Origin: Undibacterium pigrum
GTDB lineage: Bacteria; Pseudomonadota; Gammaproteobacteria; Burkholderiales; Burkholderiaceae_D
Length of the DNA stretch: 64,000 nucleotides
Assembly (NCBI RefSeq): GCF_003201815.1
Contig: NZ_QJKB01000001.1
Span: forward strand, 310,001 to 374,000
Direction: 5' to 3'
Part shown: one piece after another, positions 28,112 to 36,887 of the stretch
How the letters are laid out: every line of letters starts with the position of its first letter
How positions within the stretch are numbered: position 1 is the stretch's first letter
The notes under the pieces: model-generated
What the model was told of the DNA's origin: nothing
What the model saw: the letters and a program-made list of their open reading frames with translations, nothing else
The model's database searches: none
Program-made: the position numbers and the translations under genes

Positions 28112-29932
28112 TTAGCCACGCAGCAGAGCCAAGACGCCTTGTGGTAATGCGTTCGCCTGAGCCAAGATTGCGGTACCAGCTTGTTGCAATACTTGACCAC
28201 GTGTCAATGTTGCTGTTTCTTGAGCGAAGTCAGCATCACGGATACGGCTACGGGAAGCTGTCAAGTTCTCAGAAGTTGTGTTCAAGCTGTTGACTGCTGA
28301 GGAGAAACGGTTTTGGTAAGCACCCAAAGAAGCACGTGAACTATTGACAGAAGCCAGAGCTGCGTCAATGGTTGTCAAGGCCGATGTAGCGCCAGCAGCT
28401 GTTGTCAGGTCAAGAGACGAAACACCCGCACCAACTGTTGCTGTTGCTGCAGTCGCGCCAGCTGTCAGGCCAGCGGCTGTTGCACCGGCACCTGCTACTG
28501 TTGTCGTACCAACTGCCAGACCAGAATTTGCCAGAGTCGCTGTACCTTTCAAAGTAAAGGTATAGCCAGCATTTTGCGAACTTGTCAGTGTGATAACGCC
28601 TGCAGTGTTAGTTGCAGTTACGCCAGTGTCTTTGGTTTTTTGGTTGATTGCATCGCGAATTGCATCGCCTTGCAATGTAGCCGTTGCACCACCAGTGATT
28701 GCGCCGATATCTACACCATTGATCTGGATGTCGCCAGCAGCAATATTGGAGTTAGTACCAGTGATAGTTGTACCTGCAGTTGCGGCACCAGCCCCACCGT
28801 TTGCCAATACGATACCAGCAGAGTTGGTAGATGTCAGTTTGACAGTACCTGCTGTAGTTGTCGTTGCAGCTGCTGTACCGACTGCTGTTGCAGCACCAGT
28901 AGTTGCGCTACCCAGGCCAGTCACTGTTGCAGCCAGACCAGAGGAAGCATTGGTTTTGGAAACAGTGATGTTTCTGCCGTCAGCTGCTGTCAGAGCTACT
29001 GCACCTGTCGTAGTGTCAAATGCTGCTGTAACACCTGTTTGTGAAGATTTTGCATTGATCGCAGCAGTAACTTGAGCGCCACGTTCAGCAGCTGTACCAG
29101 CAGCAGCCAGTGCACCGATATCAACACCATTGATCAGAACATCGCCAGAAGCGATGGCTGTTGCGAAGCCAGTTGCTGCTGTACCGCTGGTAGTTGTAGC
29201 TTGAGCAGTTGCTGTAACGCCAGTAGAGCCATTTGCTGCATTGATGGCTGCAGCTTTTGCAATCGCACTACCTTTGCTGTCAGCATAAGATACGCCGTCG
29301 CCAGATGTTGCGCCGATATTGAAACCGTTGATGACCAGGTCGCCAGACTGGAAGCCACCGACGCCATTCACGCCACCAGAAACGTTGGTGGAGTAGCTGG
29401 AGCTGGCACCAACACCCAGGCTGGATGATTTGGCACTGGCGATGGAAGTGATGGAAATTTGATCGTTCGATGTTGCATTTGCACCAACTTGGAAAGTTTG
29501 TGCTGTGAAGCTACCGTCCAGCAGATTAACGCCGTTAAAGTTGGATGAGCTGGCAACACGGTTGATCTCAGAGATCAGTTGTGATGCTTCGTTATTCAGA
29601 GCGGCACGGTCACTGGCACTATTGGAGCCGTTGGCTGCTTGAACTGCCAGGTCACGGATACGTTGCAAGTTGGAACCGATTTGTGTCAAATCGCCCTCAG
29701 CTGTTTGCGCAAGAGAGATACCGTCATTTGCATTACGGACAGCTTGGTTCAAACCACCGATTTGTGAAGACAGACGTTCGGAAATCGCCAGACCCGCAGC
29801 ATCGTCTTTTGCGCTATTGATACGCAGACCAGAAGACAAACGTTGCAAAGAAGTGTTCAGCGAAGACTGAGATGTAGTCAGATTGCGTTGAGCATTCAAT
29901 GACGAGATATTGGTATTAATAAATGAAGCCAT
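28112..29932 (-). CDS. fliC: Flagellin
   Basis: Filament subunit of 606 residues, without cysteine. The N-terminal D0/D1 helices (about 1-150) begin MASFINTNISSLNAQRNL and include LSSGLRINSAKDDAAGLAI. The C-terminal D0/D1 (about 505-606) has IDAALASVNSSRASLGAYQNR-type sequence and ends LALLRG. The central region is Ala/Thr/Gly-rich with three flagellin-IN-type repeats, marked by GDLVINGFNIG (197-207), GDVLINGVDIG (263-273) and GDIQINGVDIG (400-410). Many exposed Ser/Thr residues could be glycan acceptors. It is the only flagellin gene in the window. Confidence 0.98.
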   Translation of the reverse strand: MASFINTNISSLNAQRNLTTSQSSLNTSLQRLSSGLRINSAKDDAAGLAISERLSSQIGGLNQAVRNANDGISLAQTAEGDLTQIGSNLQRIRDLAVQAANGSNSASDRAALNNEASQLISEINRVASSSNFNGVNLLDGSFTAQTFQVGANATSNDQISITSIASAKSSSLGVGASSSYSTNVSGGVNGVGGFQSGDLVINGFNIGATSGDGVSYADSKGSAIAKAAAINAANGSTGVTATAQATTTSGTAATGFATAIASGDVLINGVDIGALAAAGTAAERGAQVTAAINAKSSQTGVTAAFDTTTGAVALTAADGRNITVSKTNASSGLAATVTGLGSATTGAATAVGTAAATTTTAGTVKLTSTNSAGIVLANGGAGAATAGTTITGTNSNIAAGDIQINGVDIGAITGGATATLQGDAIRDAINQKTKDTGVTATNTAGVITLTSSQNAGYTFTLKGTATLANSGLAVGTTTVAGAGATAAGLTAGATAATATVGAGVSSLDLTTAAGATSALTTIDAALASVNSSRASLGAYQNRFSSAVNSLNTTSENLTASRSRIRDADFAQETATLTRGQVLQQAGTAILAQANALPQGVLALLRG

Positions 29933-30024
29933 GTTAATTCTCCTTACCCAAGTTATGTAAATATGGCCGGTGGCCTTAAACTTTGGTCTGTGCTACCAAT
30001 ATGTTGGACCGCCGTTGCAATCAG

Positions 30025-30051
30025 GTATCGGACGCTTATTTTAAAAGTTTA
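30025..30051 (-). promoter_or_regulatory. Sigma-28 (FliA) promoter of fliC
   Basis: On the minus strand TAAACTTT (30044-30051), 11 bases and TCCGATAC (30025-30032) match TAAAGTTT-N11-GCCGATAA at 13 of 16 positions. It is 92 bases upstream of the fliC ATG. A good AAGGAG ribosome site lies before the ATG. Confidence 0.82.
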
Positions 30052-30086
30052 ATGGGTTGCTCAAAGTAAATATTTTATTTTGAGGG

Positions 30087-30112
30087 TAAAGTTGCTCTTA
30101 ATATTCCGCTAA
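30087..30112 (+). promoter_or_regulatory. Candidate sigma-28 promoter for the TPR glycosyltransferase
   Basis: TAAAGTTG (30087-30094), ten bases and TCCGCTAA (30105-30112) resemble the FliA consensus at 13 of 16 positions, but the spacer is one base short. It faces the glycosyltransferase gene, leaving a leader of roughly 150 bases. If real, the transferase is co-regulated with flagellin. Confidence 0.4.
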
Positions 30113-30230
30113 ACGGCAGCATTTCAAAATACTTGAGACCATTTATACGTTTATTTTCGGCTTGAAGTTAACATTTATTTGCTATTGTCGACCATGAAAA
30201 GTCCTCTTTTTTAAGACAATCATCATTAGC

Positions 30231-30255
30231 AGGGCGCAGCGCCTGGCCCTTTTTA
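30231..30255 (+). terminator. Hairpin and T-run just before the glycosyltransferase ATG
   Basis: AGGGC (30231-30235) and GCCCT (30246-30250), with a possible inner GC pairing, are followed by TTTTTATT. This resembles a short intrinsic terminator 14 bases before ATG 30269, so it could act as an attenuator. The stem is short and the call is tentative. Confidence 0.35.
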
Positions 30256-30268
30256 TTAAGGTTTTGCT

Positions 30269-32863
30269 ATGAGTCAACATGTTTCTCCCGCCAGCCCTGA
30301 TGGAAAAATTGCTGAAATAACAGCAGGGGAGGCGCTTGAGCAGGCTATCCAGCAGTTATTGCAACTGGCGCAGGCGGCAATTGTTGCCGGAAACCTGCCA
30401 CATGCGATAGCGCACTACAAATTGATTTTGGAAAATATCCCGGGGCGGCCTGATGCCAATTATGAATTGGGTAAGTTGCTGGCCTCCTCAGGTTCGGCTG
30501 ATGAATCGCTGGTCTACCTTGAAGCTGCAATTCAGGGCGATCCACAGCGTACTGAATATTGGGATACCTATATAGAAGTACTGAATTTGTTTGGCGATGC
30601 TGAAATAGTCCGTCAGGCGATGGATTTGCGTGCTTCCGTATTTCAGGGGGAGCAAGCGGCAGAAGCTGGCAATTTGCAGCCAGAACCTGCATTGCCAGTG
30701 ACGGAAAGCCCGGCTCCTGTTAACGCTAGTTCACCAAAACATATTGCAGGGAACGCTGCAGAATTAAATAAATTATCTTTATTGTATGAACAAGCCAATT
30801 TCAAGGAAGTAGAGCGGCATGCGCGCAAACTGATACAAAAGAATGCCCGCGATGGCATAGCCTGGCGATTTTTAGGCCTCGTTCTGTTGAGCTCAGCTCG
30901 CCTGGAAGAGGCAGAACAAGCCTTGTGGAAGTCGCTGGAATTATTACCAGATGATGCAGTGGCCCACTTTAACTACGCCCTGGCGTCAGTAAAAAACAAG
31001 AAGTTGGACATTGCGGAGGCGCATTACAGGAAAGCCCTTGATCTCGATAACAAGATGCTCGCCGCTTATAATAATCTGGCAAATTTGCTGAGAGCTACAG
31101 GCAAATTGGCAGAAGCAGAGGCTTGCCTGCGCAAGTTATTGATGCAGGCACCAGATTTTGCCGTGGCGAGTTTCAATTTGGTGGGGATATTACGGGAAAG
31201 AAAAATGTTCCCACAGGCTCTGGAGCTTGCGCAGCAAGCCCTCACAAAATTTCCGGCCATGGCTGAGGCGCATCATGCGCTGGGCTCAGTTTTGTCATTG
31301 ATGGACAGGGATGATGAAGCCTTGCCTTACTTGCAGCGTGCTATAGAGTTAAACCCAAAATTGGCCGATGCCTATAATAATATAGGCAGTATTTATCTGG
31401 ATAAAAAAGACTTTACGACAGCGCGACCTTATTTTGAAAAAGCGCTGGAAATCGATCCCAAATTAAGCAATGCCCATCGTTGTCTGGGGCAGATCTGCAT
31501 ATCGCTGGATTCTGATATCGACATGGCTGAGCAACATTTTCGCCGCGCCATCCGGTTTGGGAAGAATGAAACCGAGGCCAATACCTGCCTTTTGTTTTGT
31601 TTAAGTGAAACCGGCAAGCTTGATTCACAGGAGCTTTTTCAAGAGCATTTGAATTACAGCGCAAGATATGAATTGCCCTTAAAACCGCACTGGCCCACGC
31701 ATCAGAATAGCAAAGTTAAAGACCGTGTTTTGCGAGTTGGCTTTGTGTCAGGGGATTTTCATAATCACGCAGTGGCTACATTTGCCATCCCTGTCCTTGA
31801 TTATTTATCCCGTATCGCTACGCTTGAATTGTATGCCTACGATAATAATGAGGTGGAAGATGAAGTCACCAGAGAGATGCGTGGCTATTTCAAGTATTGG
31901 CGAAAAATTAATAAGATCGACGATACGACGGTAGTTGAACAAATATTGGCAGATCAGGTAGATATTCTCTGTGATTTATCCGGGCATACTGCAAAAAACC
32001 GGCTCATGGTGTTTGCTCACAAGCCTGCTCCCATACAATTTAGCTGGATAGGTTATCCGGGAACAACGGGTTTGCAAGCCATGGATTATTTTATTGGTGA
32101 CCCTTTTTATTTGCCCCAAGGGCAATTTGATCATTTATTTACTGAGAAAATCGCCAGTCTGCCTTGCGCAGCCCCATTCTTGCCCAGCCCACTGGCACCG
32201 TCAGTAGAAGCATTGCCTGCATTGAGTAATGGTTATATCAGTTTCGGCAGCTTCAACCGCTTAAGTAAAGTCAATGCAGTGACCATACAGGCTTGGTCAC
32301 ATTTATTGAATGAGGTCAAGGATTCAAGAATTTTGATGGGGGCTATGCCGTCTGGCTTTGATAAGTCAACGCTGGCTGCGGCTTTTGCCGCAAATGGCAT
32401 ATCTCCTGAGCGTATCAGTTATTACGGAAGAACCAATGTAGAAGACTATCTGGCTCTCTATAATAAGATAGATATCTGCCTGGATTCATTCCCGTTTAAT
32501 GGTGGCACAACGACACATCATGGCCTGTGGATGGGCGTACCGACTTTATCTATAGATGGAAGTTTGCTAGCATCCAGAAGTGCCGCTGCAATTTTGGGCC
32601 AGGTTGGCATGCAGGGTTTTCTGGCACGTGATCTGGATGATTTTGTGGTCAGGGGCAAATACTGGTGTGACAATCTGGAAAGCTTGTCTGCAATCAGAAT
32701 GTCACTGAGGTCAATTTGTGAAAGTTCCATTAAGTGCAAGCCCGAATTAATTGCTGAGGCATTGGATCAGGCCATGCGAAAAATGTGGAGTGGCTGGTGT
32801 GATGGAAGAGCGCCTGAAGCTTTCTCCATAGATAAGTCTCAACTTAAAATTTCAAATTCGTGA
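30269..32863 (+). CDS. TPR-repeat O-GlcNAc-transferase-type glycosyltransferase
   Basis: 864 residues. The N-terminal half is a run of tetratricopeptide repeats (about 30-440), for example AHFNYALASVKNKKLDIAEA and DAYNNIGSIYLDKKDFTTAR. The C-terminal half is a GT41/SPINDLY-type domain (about 485-850) with RVGFVSGDFHNHAVATF, DILCDLSGHTAKNRL, QFSWIGYPGTTGLQAMDYFI, SFNRLSKVNAVTIQAW and a late FPFNGGTTTHHGLWMGVP nucleotide-sugar motif. Such enzymes transfer GlcNAc or a related sugar to Ser/Thr of proteins in the cytosol. It lies head to head with fliC, so flagellin is the obvious candidate substrate. An AAGG ribosome site precedes the ATG. Confidence 0.88.
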   Translation: MSQHVSPASPDGKIAEITAGEALEQAIQQLLQLAQAAIVAGNLPHAIAHYKLILENIPGRPDANYELGKLLASSGSADESLVYLEAAIQGDPQRTEYWDTYIEVLNLFGDAEIVRQAMDLRASVFQGEQAAEAGNLQPEPALPVTESPAPVNASSPKHIAGNAAELNKLSLLYEQANFKEVERHARKLIQKNARDGIAWRFLGLVLLSSARLEEAEQALWKSLELLPDDAVAHFNYALASVKNKKLDIAEAHYRKALDLDNKMLAAYNNLANLLRATGKLAEAEACLRKLLMQAPDFAVASFNLVGILRERKMFPQALELAQQALTKFPAMAEAHHALGSVLSLMDRDDEALPYLQRAIELNPKLADAYNNIGSIYLDKKDFTTARPYFEKALEIDPKLSNAHRCLGQICISLDSDIDMAEQHFRRAIRFGKNETEANTCLLFCLSETGKLDSQELFQEHLNYSARYELPLKPHWPTHQNSKVKDRVLRVGFVSGDFHNHAVATFAIPVLDYLSRIATLELYAYDNNEVEDEVTREMRGYFKYWRKINKIDDTTVVEQILADQVDILCDLSGHTAKNRLMVFAHKPAPIQFSWIGYPGTTGLQAMDYFIGDPFYLPQGQFDHLFTEKIASLPCAAPFLPSPLAPSVEALPALSNGYISFGSFNRLSKVNAVTIQAWSHLLNEVKDSRILMGAMPSGFDKSTLAAAFAANGISPERISYYGRTNVEDYLALYNKIDICLDSFPFNGGTTTHHGLWMGVPTLSIDGSLLASRSAAAILGQVGMQGFLARDLDDFVVRGKYWCDNLESLSAIRMSLRSICESSIKCKPELIAEALDQAMRKMWSGWCDGRAPEAFSIDKSQLKISNS

Positions 32864-32913
32864 AAATGAGATAAAAAGTAATGAAGTTCTGATGCATCCA
32901 TCTGGAAAAGAAT

Positions 32914-34032
32914 ATGAAAAAAGCGGACGGCAATTCATCTATCTATGTCACTCAACCAGTGTTGCCACCACTGGAAGAGTTCATGCCTTATCTGGAAAAG
33001 ATCTGGGCGAACAAGATTTTGACGAATAGTGGTCCATTTCATCATGAGCTGGAACAGGCGCTCTGTGATTACCTGGGAGTAAAGCATCTCTGCCTGTTTG
33101 CCAATGCCACCATCGCCCTGATCACGGCCCTGCAATCCCTGCGCATCAATGGCGAGGTGATTACCACGCCATATTCTTTTGTAGCGACTGCGCATTCGCT
33201 CTTATGGAATGGCATCAAACCGGTCTTTGTCGATATTGATCCGCTTACTTTTAATCTCGACCCAGGAAAAATTGAAGCTGCCATTACACCGCAAACATCA
33301 GCCATCATGCCTGTGCATTGCTATGGCAGGCCATGTGATGTCGACCGCATACAAAAAATTGCTGACAATTATGGTTTGAAGCTGATCTACGATGCGGCGC
33401 ATGCCTTTGGTGTGCAGTATCGTGGAGACAGCCTGCTCAATTGTGGCGATATGTCCATACTCAGTTTTCATGCAACCAAGGTTTTCAATACCTTTGAGGG
33501 TGGGGCGATTGTGTGCCCGGATCTGAAAACCAAGCAGCATATAGATCATCTCAAGAATTTTGGTTTTGTTGATGAAGTCACGGTAGTTGCCCCAGGCATT
33601 AATGGCAAAATGAGTGAATTCAATGCTGCACTGGGTCTGCTGCAATTGAAGGAAATTGATGCAGTGCTGGAAGCAAGGCAAAAAATCGCTACCCAGTACA
33701 GGCAAAAGCTGGAAAATGTCAGCGGTATTACTTGTATTCATGATATTGCTGACACCAAGCCCAATAATTCCTATTTTCCCATCCTGGTAGAGGCAGATTA
33801 TGTGATGTCGCGTGATGCCTTGTTCCAGAAGTTGCGTGAGCATGAAATTTATGCGCGACGTTATTTCTACCCCCTGATCAGCGATTTTCCCATGTATCGG
33901 GGACTGGTTTCGGCTGCGCATAGCAATTTGCCTGTCGCCAGAGAGATTGCCAGCAAGGTGATTTGCTTACCTATTTATCCCGGATTAAGCGAAGAAGAAC
34001 TCGATAGAGTGATAGATTTAATCGTCTGTTGA
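32914..34032 (+). CDS. DegT/DnrJ/EryC1 sugar aminotransferase (VioA-like)
   Basis: PLP-dependent transaminase, 372 residues, that would aminate a keto-deoxy nucleotide sugar. The start VTQPVLPPLEEFMPYLEKIW and NSGPFHHELEQALCDYLG closely recall VioA/FdtB-type enzymes. The PLP aspartate-histidine pair lies in YDAAHAFG (160-166) and the Schiff-base lysine is K189 in SFHATKVFNTFEGG. The keto-sugar substrate is not made next to it: the only 4,6-dehydratase in the window is CDP-specific RfbG, so a dTDP substrate would need genes elsewhere. It follows the glycosyltransferase by 50 bases. Confidence 0.85.
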   Translation: MKKADGNSSIYVTQPVLPPLEEFMPYLEKIWANKILTNSGPFHHELEQALCDYLGVKHLCLFANATIALITALQSLRINGEVITTPYSFVATAHSLLWNGIKPVFVDIDPLTFNLDPGKIEAAITPQTSAIMPVHCYGRPCDVDRIQKIADNYGLKLIYDAAHAFGVQYRGDSLLNCGDMSILSFHATKVFNTFEGGAIVCPDLKTKQHIDHLKNFGFVDEVTVVAPGINGKMSEFNAALGLLQLKEIDAVLEARQKIATQYRQKLENVSGITCIHDIADTKPNNSYFPILVEADYVMSRDALFQKLREHEIYARRYFYPLISDFPMYRGLVSAAHSNLPVAREIASKVICLPIYPGLSEEELDRVIDLIVC

Positions 34033-34054
34033 ATGAAAAATCTTTGAAAGATAA

Positions 34055-34813
34055 ATGGTGGTAACAAGTGAGTTGATCAATGCCATTTTGGGGATGAAGG
34101 ATATGCCAGTTCAGAAAAAAGTGGCAATCATGCAGCCTTACTTTTGTCCTTACGTCGCCTATTTTCAGTTAATTTCATCGGTCGATGTCTTTGTTATTTA
34201 CGATAATATCAAATACACCAAAAAAGGCTGGATCAACCGAAACCGTATCTTGCAGGATGGTAGCGACAAACTGATTTCTTTACCGTTGAAGACAGCATCT
34301 GATTATCTGGACGTTGTTGACAGAGAGCTGGCGGATAATTTTGATGCAAAAAAACTGCTCAATCAAATCAGGGCTGCGTATTTGCATGCGCCATATTTCA
34401 AGCAGATTTATCCCTTGCTCGAATCGATAGTGCGCTATCCGGAGCGTAATCTGTTTGAGTTTTTGTATCATTCAGTAGTGAAAATTTGCACCCATCTGCA
34501 TATATCAACAAAAATAATTAAGTCATCCAGTCTGGATATTGATCACAGCTTAAAAAACCAGGACAAAGTGTTGGCAATATGCCAGAGCTTAGGGGCTACA
34601 CAGTATGTGAATGCGCTCGGTGGTCAGGATTTGTATTCCAAAGCAGATTTTTTATCCCGCAATATTGCCTTGAATTTTATTCAGTCAGAGTTACGCGAAT
34701 ACCAGCAATTTGGAGCCAAATTCGTGCCCTGGCTGTCCATCATTGATCTCATGATGTTCAATTCTGACGATGAGATCAGTGACTACCTGAAAAACGGCTA
34801 CACCTTGCTATGA
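34055..34813 (+). CDS. WbqC family protein
   Basis: 252 residues with the WbqC signature at the front (KKVAIMQPYFCPYVAYFQLI, then VFVIYDNIKYTKKGWINRNRI) and a later GATQYVNALGGQDLY motif. WbqC-like proteins occur in O-antigen and amino-sugar loci, often beside DegT aminotransferases. A role in N-acyl transfer to the amino sugar has been suggested for relatives, but the activity here is inferred only. The start may instead be ATG 34103, which matches the usual family N-terminus and has GAAGG just upstream. Confidence 0.8.
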   Translation: MVVTSELINAILGMKDMPVQKKVAIMQPYFCPYVAYFQLISSVDVFVIYDNIKYTKKGWINRNRILQDGSDKLISLPLKTASDYLDVVDRELADNFDAKKLLNQIRAAYLHAPYFKQIYPLLESIVRYPERNLFEFLYHSVVKICTHLHISTKIIKSSSLDIDHSLKNQDKVLAICQSLGATQYVNALGGQDLYSKADFLSRNIALNFIQSELREYQQFGAKFVPWLSIIDLMMFNSDDEISDYLKNGYTLL

Positions 34814-34826
34814 AAGCAGCCATTGC

Positions 34827-35789
34827 ATGATGAAATGGGAAAAACTGGGGCAAATTTTTGATCCCACCGGGCATCAACTGCCAAATGACTGTCAGTCATT
34901 TGCGCAAGCGCCGCAAGTGCTATTGTTTGACACTTTTGCCCGCATTTTTTTTTCTACACGCAGTCTGGATGCCAGCAATGGCAAATACCTTAGTCATATC
35001 GCTTACGTGGATATGGCTTTGAATTTCAAGGATATCCTTGCTGTTTCCGCGCATGAAGTGATTTCATTGGGAAAGCCTGGCTGTTTTGACGAACATGGTA
35101 TTTTCCCTTTGAATGTCATGCGCCATGCAGGTCAGATCTATGGCTATATAGGTGGTGTCAACCGACGCAGTTCGGTGCCGGTTGATAGCGCCATAGGCAT
35201 AGCACTCAGCCAGGATGAGGGCAGGACCTTCCAGCGACTGGGGGATGGTCCGGTATTGTCAGCTTCTTTACATGAACCCTGCCTGATAGCCGATCCCTTC
35301 GTGCAGGTATATGGCGGGCATTTTCATATGTGGTATATCTTCGGCAAAGGCTGGCAGCATTTTGATGCGCAAGCCGAGCATGACAGGGTGTACAAGATAG
35401 GCCATGCAGTTTCTGCAAATGGCATAGACTGGAAAAAGAATGACGGACAAGAGATTATCGCCTCCAGACTGGGGCCAGATGAATGCCAGGCATTGCCAAC
35501 AGTCATAGAAATAGCTGGCACGTATCACATGTTTTTTTGTTATCGTGAAGCCAGTGATTTTCGTCATAATCGCGAACGCTCTTATCGCATAGGTCATGCC
35601 AGTTCTAGAGATCTGCAGAACTGGCAACGTGATGATAATGAACTGAGTCTGGGCTTATCAGATGCTGGCTGGGATTCGGGCATGGCTTGCTACCCGCATG
35701 TGTTTGCCTGCCAGGGCCAGATTTACATGCTCTATAACGGCAATGAATTTGGCCGTCATGGCTTTGGATTAGCCAGACTACTGATGTAG
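34827..35789 (+). CDS. Beta-propeller glycosidase-like protein, paralogue 1
   Basis: 320 residues, with no exact family recognised. Repeated blocks of the kind IGIALSQDEGRTFQRLGDG, HFHMWYIFGKGW, AVSANGIDWKK and HASSRDLQNWQRDD are typical of five-bladed GH32/GH43/GH68-type propellers. It has no signal peptide, so it should act in the cytosol, perhaps on a nucleotide sugar or glycan precursor. It is clearly paralogous to the product at 36884-37840 (both begin M-x-KW-x-KLGQIF). Its 3' end overlaps the convergent FkbM gene by 12 bases. Confidence 0.7.
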   Translation: MMKWEKLGQIFDPTGHQLPNDCQSFAQAPQVLLFDTFARIFFSTRSLDASNGKYLSHIAYVDMALNFKDILAVSAHEVISLGKPGCFDEHGIFPLNVMRHAGQIYGYIGGVNRRSSVPVDSAIGIALSQDEGRTFQRLGDGPVLSASLHEPCLIADPFVQVYGGHFHMWYIFGKGWQHFDAQAEHDRVYKIGHAVSANGIDWKKNDGQEIIASRLGPDECQALPTVIEIAGTYHMFFCYREASDFRHNRERSYRIGHASSRDLQNWQRDDNELSLGLSDAGWDSGMACYPHVFACQGQIYMLYNGNEFGRHGFGLARLLM

Positions 35790-36887
35790 ATCAAAAACAC
35801 CATACATGATTAACATCATGGACATGTAATTACGCTGCCGCAGATATAGCTTCATATCAGGCGCAATTTCCTTGAGCAAGATGGGCAGGCGGTAAAAGTC
35901 TTCTTTCTTGTGTAACCGGACGACGATATTTGGCCTGTACTTGTTAATGCTCAGGCGTGCGCCGCTCAATGCATTGTATTCAGCCCCATTAATGTCGAGT
36001 TTGATGAGGCTGACGGCGCTGCCTGATTGCTGCAATATCGCATCTATAGTGTCCACCTGGATTTCACTAGCTCCCGTCTCACTGATTTCATTATCAATGT
36101 GCATGGCTTTGGTCGTGAAGCGCAATACGGTTTTCTCATGCCAGGCACCGAGCTTGATGGCGGTGATTCTGGGGATATGCAGTTCAGCTACGGTTTGTTG
36201 TAATTCCAGGAAATTCTTGTCACCCGGTTCCAGTGAGATGATTTTGTCGTAACCGCCATGTTTGATCTCGTGAAATTCCTTGATGGTGTCACCAGTAAAA
36301 CCGCCCACATCAAGAAAACTTTCATGATCGCCAGGTGAAAATTCCGAGCTGGGGAAATAAAGATTGTCCAGCCTGACACAGGGAGCAATATGGGCCAGAT
36401 TTTCACTGATCTTGGTATTGATCGCTGCGACATAGGTTTGCCGGGATAATTCATCTTCGAATAAACCATATGCCTGATCAAAATTACCGCTATTTTGTAT
36501 GACAAATTGCCTGTCCATGAAAGCGTGAGGCATGTTCAAATAGTCAGGGATATCAATCACATGGACATCATTGGCACCTAGTCGCCTGAGTTTCTCAAGC
36601 ATGGGCGGGTAATTGGTAATGCCGACGATGATGTGGCAATTTTCTAATTGTCCTGTGTAATCCTCAGTGCTGACGACGGGCAGATCGGTAAATGCCTGTT
36701 GCACAAGATATTCTGCATCCACCATTGCTGCCTGGATTTTGATGCCATTCAATTCCAGAAAACGTTTCAGTACATACGCATAGACACCTGCGCCATAGAT
36801 GATGACGGGCTTGCTGCTGGCTTTTAACTGAGCCAGTAATATTCTTTGCTGATTGGGTTCATCCAGCAATTGCTCAATGATAGTCAT
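35778..36887 (-). CDS. FkbM family methyltransferase with N-terminal Rossmann domain
   Basis: 369 residues. The first 105 form a nucleotide-binding-like fold (PVIIYGAGVYAYVLKRFLEL, then DLPVVSTEDY), similar to the N-domain of NeuD/PglD acyltransferases. The FkbM methyltransferase domain follows (about 185-345), with FLDVGGFTGDTIKEF as SAM motif I, IISLEPGDKNFLEL, and SLIKLDINGAEYNALSGA. Likely O-methylation of a sugar. Its start overlaps the upstream gene by four bases (ATGA), and its end overlaps the opposite-strand propeller gene. Confidence 0.83.
   Translation of the reverse strand: MTIIEQLLDEPNQQRILLAQLKASSKPVIIYGAGVYAYVLKRFLELNGIKIQAAMVDAEYLVQQAFTDLPVVSTEDYTGQLENCHIIVGITNYPPMLEKLRRLGANDVHVIDIPDYLNMPHAFMDRQFVIQNSGNFDQAYGLFEDELSRQTYVAAINTKISENLAHIAPCVRLDNLYFPSSEFSPGDHESFLDVGGFTGDTIKEFHEIKHGGYDKIISLEPGDKNFLELQQTVAELHIPRITAIKLGAWHEKTVLRFTTKAMHIDNEISETGASEIQVDTIDAILQQSGSAVSLIKLDINGAEYNALSGARLSINKYRPNIVVRLHKKEDFYRLPILLKEIAPDMKLYLRQRNYMSMMLIMYGVFDLHQ

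Noticed and set aside
28574..29428. Plus-strand Cys/Ser-rich and Val/Ala-rich open frames opposite fliC
   Set aside because: Their composition is the complement of the Ala/Thr repeats of flagellin. The fliC frame has full family support and promoter.
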